DNA of 7,973 bases from Clostridia bacterium. Its GTDB lineage: Bacteria; Bacillota; Clostridia; Oscillospirales; CAG-272. The DNA lies in assembly GCA_900753285.1 (NCBI GenBank), contig CAADYN010000139.1, forward strand, positions 1 to 7,973, given 5' to 3'. The position numbers were made by a program, and so were the translations under genes. Below, in pieces: positions 5,896 through 7,973 of this stretch (its first letter is position 1; the number at the start of each line of letters is the position of its first letter). The notes under the pieces were generated by a model that made no database searches, was not told the DNA's origin, and worked only from the letters and a program-made list of their open reading frames with translations.

Positions 5896-6555
5896 TTACA
5901 TTAACGCCTGTCCGTTTATTATCAGTCTGAAGCTGAGTCCGAGCTTTTCGGCGGCTTTACGGCAGAGGAGCATTCTTTCAAGGAAAATTTCAAAGAAGTC
6001 AGTCACTGTTGAAAACGACGTATCAATTCCGAGGTCGAGTATGACTTCGGTTTTTTCTTCGTTTATTTTAAGTGAAGATGAAAAGACTGAATAGTTCACT
6101 CTGTCATGTATATCAAACTTTGACATTTCGATATTTCTCACACGGCTTCTTCTTACGTCCGATTTATCCGCGAGAAACAGTGCCGCAGAGACGTCGTTTA
6201 CAGGAATTCCCGTGCCTTCATCGTGGTTTCCTATAGCAGTTACTATATCCGCGATATCCGCCGCTTCCATGCCGAGCTTATCGAGTATACGGAACGCCAT
6301 GACCGCGCCGCTTTGTGAATGCTCAAATCTGTTGACAAGATTACCGATATCATGCAGGTACGCGGCTATTTTCACAAGCTCCACTTGATGTTCGCTGTAT
6401 CCGAGAGTTTCAAGGATATATCCCGCCGACTGCGCCACCTTTGTAACATGGGCGAAGGAATGCTCCGTATAGCCGAGCGCTCTCAAGGATTCGTCAGCCT
6501 TTTGTATATAGGTATTAATGCTCTCGTTCTTTTTTATTTCATTATAGGTTATCAT
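5896..6555 (-). CDS. HD-domain phosphohydrolase
   Basis: A 219-residue soluble protein with a complete HD metal-site series: His36 (EHSFAH), His68-Asp69 (AAYLHDIGNL), His79 (EHSQSG), His111-Asp112 (IGNHDEGTG) and Asp130 followed by LysSerAsp (FLADKSDVRRSR). Families with this set hydrolyse phosphate esters, such as nucleotides or cyclic dinucleotides, using one or two bound metals. It lacks the GYP motif of c-di-GMP-specific HD-GYP enzymes, and it has no synthetase domain, so it is not a full-length Rel protein. The C-terminal 80 residues form an extra region without a motif I recognise. The start is the ATG at 6553-6555, with AGGGGAT about eight bases upstream. It stands alone, convergent with the CHR genes and divergent from the lipoprotein gene, with its own promoter at 6653-6681. 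The substrate is unknown. Confidence 0.88.
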   Translation of the reverse strand: MITYNEIKKNESINTYIQKADESLRALGYTEHSFAHVTKVAQSAGYILETLGYSEHQVELVKIAAYLHDIGNLVNRFEHSQSGAVMAFRILDKLGMEAADIADIVTAIGNHDEGTGIPVNDVSAALFLADKSDVRRSRVRNIEMSKFDIHDRVNYSVFSSSLKINEEKTEVILDLGIDTSFSTVTDFFEIFLERMLLCRKAAEKLGLSFRLIINGQALM

Positions 6556-6652
6556 TGTAAATCCCCTACGAATTATATAAACATTTGTTAAACAATCTTG
6601 ATTATCGGGAACTGTTTACTTTTTCCGTCGTCTTATAAACGCATTTGAAAGT

Positions 6653-6681
6653 ATTATATCATAAATTCGGCTTCGATTCAA
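6653..6681 (-). promoter_or_regulatory. Promoter for the HD-domain gene
   Basis: On the minus strand TTGAAT (6676-6681) and TATAAT (6653-6658) are 17 bases apart, a good sigma-A match. Transcription would start near 6646, giving a leader of about 90 bases. The leader contains an 11-bp inverted repeat TTGTTAAACAA (6585-6595, plus-strand reading) but no riboswitch that I can recognise. A second TATAAT nearer the gene (6572-6577) lacks a convincing -35 box. Confidence 0.65.
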
Positions 6682-6703
6682 TATTTTTGCCGACACGTAT
6701 AAT
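6675..6703 (+). promoter_or_regulatory. Candidate promoter for the lipoprotein-MBOAT operon
   Basis: A perfect -10 box TATAAT lies at 6698-6703. At the right distance (17 bases) is only a poor -35, GATTCA (6675-6680), so an activator or another sigma contact may be needed. It would start transcription near 6710 and overlaps the -35 region of the divergent HD-gene promoter. The remaining leader (6710-6769) shows only the AAAGGA ribosome site at 6757-6762. Confidence 0.4.
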
Positions 6704-6769
6704 TCTTTTACAAATGAAAATAATAAGCATCGGATGGGTAATGAATAACCGAATCGAAAGGATAACAAA

Positions 6770-7459
6770 ATGAAAAAACTTATTATAACAGTTCTTATGC
6801 TCTCTCTTCTGCTCGCGTCCTGCTCCGACAAAAACGGAAACGAAACAGGAAACGACACTACTAACGACACAAGCGAAACGACAGTTGAAACCGACTCAAA
6901 TCTCGGAGACAACGACGGCGACGGCAATGTTGAAGAGACGGATACAGACAATACAGAATCCGACAGCGACAACGCAGACTCCGATGAAACGACCTACACC
7001 GCAGTGACAAAGGTTGAAAATGCCAACGACGCTATAAACTTTATCGGCGCGAATGTATATTCCCTCTGTCCCGACGAAATTCCCATGTTCACGGATTCGA
7101 TATCGCTCCCGCTGACTGACACCGACAATATTAAGTTCAACACAGGTCTTGATGACTTATCGGGCGTCACCGACATCATCATTTCCGAATCAGGAGTCGG
7201 TTCGTTCCCTTATTCTTATATTATGGTCAGAACCGACGGCTCAAACACGGCTGACATTCAGAAAAAGCTCGGAAGCGGCGTTGACCCCAACAAGTGGATA
7301 TGCGTTTCCGCTGAAAAGGTAGCAAGCGTAACTCTTGACAATGATGTGGTTCTCATAATGGGCTATGCCGATCAGGTTGACGCTATCATGGACGCAACGC
7401 TCAAGGCGGCAGAGGGTGTTTACGAAAACATCGGCTCGGTCGTTAACGTTCTCGGCTGA
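6770..7459 (+). CDS. Surface lipoprotein with acidic linker and DUF4358-type domain
   Basis: A 229-residue exported lipoprotein. The signal sequence MKKLIITVLMLSLLLASC ends in a lipobox Leu15-Ala-Ser-Cys18, so Cys18 should be lipidated and anchored in the membrane. Residues 19-75 are a low-complexity linker rich in Asp, Thr, Glu, Ser and Asn, with almost no hydrophobic residues. Within it, DNDGDGNVEETD (47-58) has Asp/Gly spacing like an EF-hand calcium loop. Residues 76-229 form a compact domain with SESGVGSFPYSYIMVR (139-154) and a C-terminal helix with ADQVDAIMDATLKAA (200-214), which fits DUF4358, a family I recall near MBOAT and DHHW-type acetylation genes in Firmicutes. Cys100 and Cys178 could form a disulfide. 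The start is the ATG at 6770, with AAAGGA seven bases upstream. The MBOAT gene follows after 2 bases, so the protein probably assists wall-polymer O-acetylation. Confidence 0.85.
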   Translation: MKKLIITVLMLSLLLASCSDKNGNETGNDTTNDTSETTVETDSNLGDNDGDGNVEETDTDNTESDSDNADSDETTYTAVTKVENANDAINFIGANVYSLCPDEIPMFTDSISLPLTDTDNIKFNTGLDDLSGVTDIIISESGVGSFPYSYIMVRTDGSNTADIQKKLGSGVDPNKWICVSAEKVASVTLDNDVVLIMGYADQVDAIMDATLKAAEGVYENIGSVVNVLG

Positions 7460-7461
7460 TA

Positions 7462-7973
7462 ATGGTCTTCTCGGGAATTCCGTTTTTATATTTCTTCCTG
7501 CCCGTACTTCTTCTCTTTTACTTCATCTCTCCCGATAAGATAAAAAATCCGGTACTGCTTTTGTTCTCGCTGATTTTTTACGCGTCGGGAGAGCCGAAAA
7601 ACATCATAGTTATGCTCGTGACAGTGCTTATCGCATACTGTGCGGCGCTTTGGTTCTCGAAATTATCTGGAAAAGGCAGGAAGGCGGTTTTTGCGGTATC
7701 GGTAATACTGTCGCTCATACCGCTTCTGTATTTCAAGTATTCCGACTTTCTTATTATAAATGTAAACACGGTAACGGGGCTTTCAATTCCGAAAACAGGC
7801 GCGGTTCTCCCCATCGGAATATCGTTCTACACGTTCCAAGTTGTAGGATATCTCGCTGACGTATACCGGAATGACTGCAAAGCCGCAAAGAACCCGCTTG
7901 ACCTTGCACTGTACATCTCACTGTTCCCGCAGCTTATCGCAGGACCTATCGTCAGATACACGGATGTAAACGA
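7462..7973 (+). CDS. MBOAT-family O-acyltransferase (AlgI/DltB-like), N-terminal part (runs off the right edge)
   Basis: The first 170 residues of a polytopic membrane O-acyltransferase of the AlgI/DltB type, which moves acyl groups from a cytosolic donor to polymers outside the membrane. Hydrophobic segments lie near residues 2-22, 30-42, 47-65 and 74-92. Diagnostic motifs are LPIGISFYTFQVVGYLADVYR (in 116-136) and LYISLFPQLIAGPIVRY (150-166), which are strongly conserved in this group. The family usually has about 450-500 residues; the catalytic histidine lies downstream of the window. The ATG is at 7462, two bases after the lipoprotein stop. No purine-rich ribosome site precedes it, so translation probably depends on ribosomes finishing the lipoprotein gene. 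An acetyltransferase-like DHHW protein or similar partner would be expected next, but lies outside the window. The polymer substrate cannot be told from this fragment. Confidence 0.94.
   Translation, partial: MVFSGIPFLYFFLPVLLLFYFISPDKIKNPVLLLFSLIFYASGEPKNIIVMLVTVLIAYCAALWFSKLSGKGRKAVFAVSVILSLIPLLYFKYSDFLIINVNTVTGLSIPKTGAVLPIGISFYTFQVVGYLADVYRNDCKAAKNPLDLALYISLFPQLIAGPIVRYTDVN

Noticed and set aside
5896..6555. HD-GYP or RelA/SpoT identity for the HD-domain protein
   Set aside because: No GYP motif follows the HD motif and there is no synthetase or TGS domain; only the generic HD metal residues are present.
6556..6646. Possible riboswitch in the 90-base leader of the HD-domain gene
   Set aside because: Only a short bulged stem around GTAAACA and TGTTTAAC can be drawn. 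No known aptamer core or terminator with a U-run is visible.
6672..6758. Inverted 8-mers TTCGATTC (6672-6679) and GAATCGAA (6751-6758) in the lipoprotein leader
   Set aside because: The arms are short and 71 bases apart, with no further pairing that I can find by eye. Such a match is likely by chance in this space.
6616..6972. A 118-residue minus-strand open frame across the lipoprotein start
   Set aside because: It is the complement of the Asp/Thr/Glu-rich linker and signal peptide, giving a Ser/Val repeat pattern. The plus-strand gene has a lipobox and a good ribosome site.

Overview
The window looks like chromosomal DNA of an anaerobic Clostridia-type Firmicute, perhaps Ruminococcaceae/Oscillospiraceae-like. 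The pointers are strong GGAGG-type ribosome binding sites, sigma-A promoters with TATAAT boxes, tightly packed operons, frequent AUA isoleucine codons, a split pair of short CHR-family transporters, and a lipoprotein of apparent DUF4358 type directly before an MBOAT O-acyltransferase. No ribosomal or other marker gene is present, so the placement is tentative. I see no tRNA, rRNA, CRISPR array, insertion sequence or prophage structure.

Left block (1-4667, minus strand). Five genes are read right to left with gaps of 0, 19, 21 and 10 bases: a LysR-family regulator, a cytosolic GxGYxYP-family protein (putative glycoside hydrolase, function unproven), the redox-activated chaperone Hsp33 (hslO), a divergent ThyX-like protein lacking the RHR signature, and a CDF-family metal efflux transporter cut by the window edge. 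They look like one transcript starting from a good promoter at 4696-4724.

Centre (4668-5879). A 98-bp intergenic region carries two near-consensus divergent promoters that interlock, each -35 box lying inside the other's spacer, with an imperfect dyad on top. The rightward promoter drives two overlapping genes for half-size chromate/CHR-family transporters. This is the usual layout of a LysR regulator and its divergent target. The regulator has a GSGTR-type effector-domain motif like those of oxyanion-responsive LysR proteins, and a Cys-x-Cys-x-Cys cluster in its DNA-binding domain.

Right block (5880-7973). An HD-domain phosphohydrolase runs convergently to the transporter pair and is separated from it by a 16-bp perfect palindrome. 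After a 214-bp divergent promoter region comes a lipoprotein with a long acidic linker, followed 2 bases later by an MBOAT acyltransferase that runs off the right edge. This last pair is probably the start of a cell-envelope polysaccharide O-acetylation operon.

The idea tying the left and central blocks together is inference: an oxyanion, metal or redox stress module (CHR transport, metal efflux, Hsp33) under one LysR regulator, with two poorly understood enzymes (GxGYxYP and ThyX-like) inside the same transcript.
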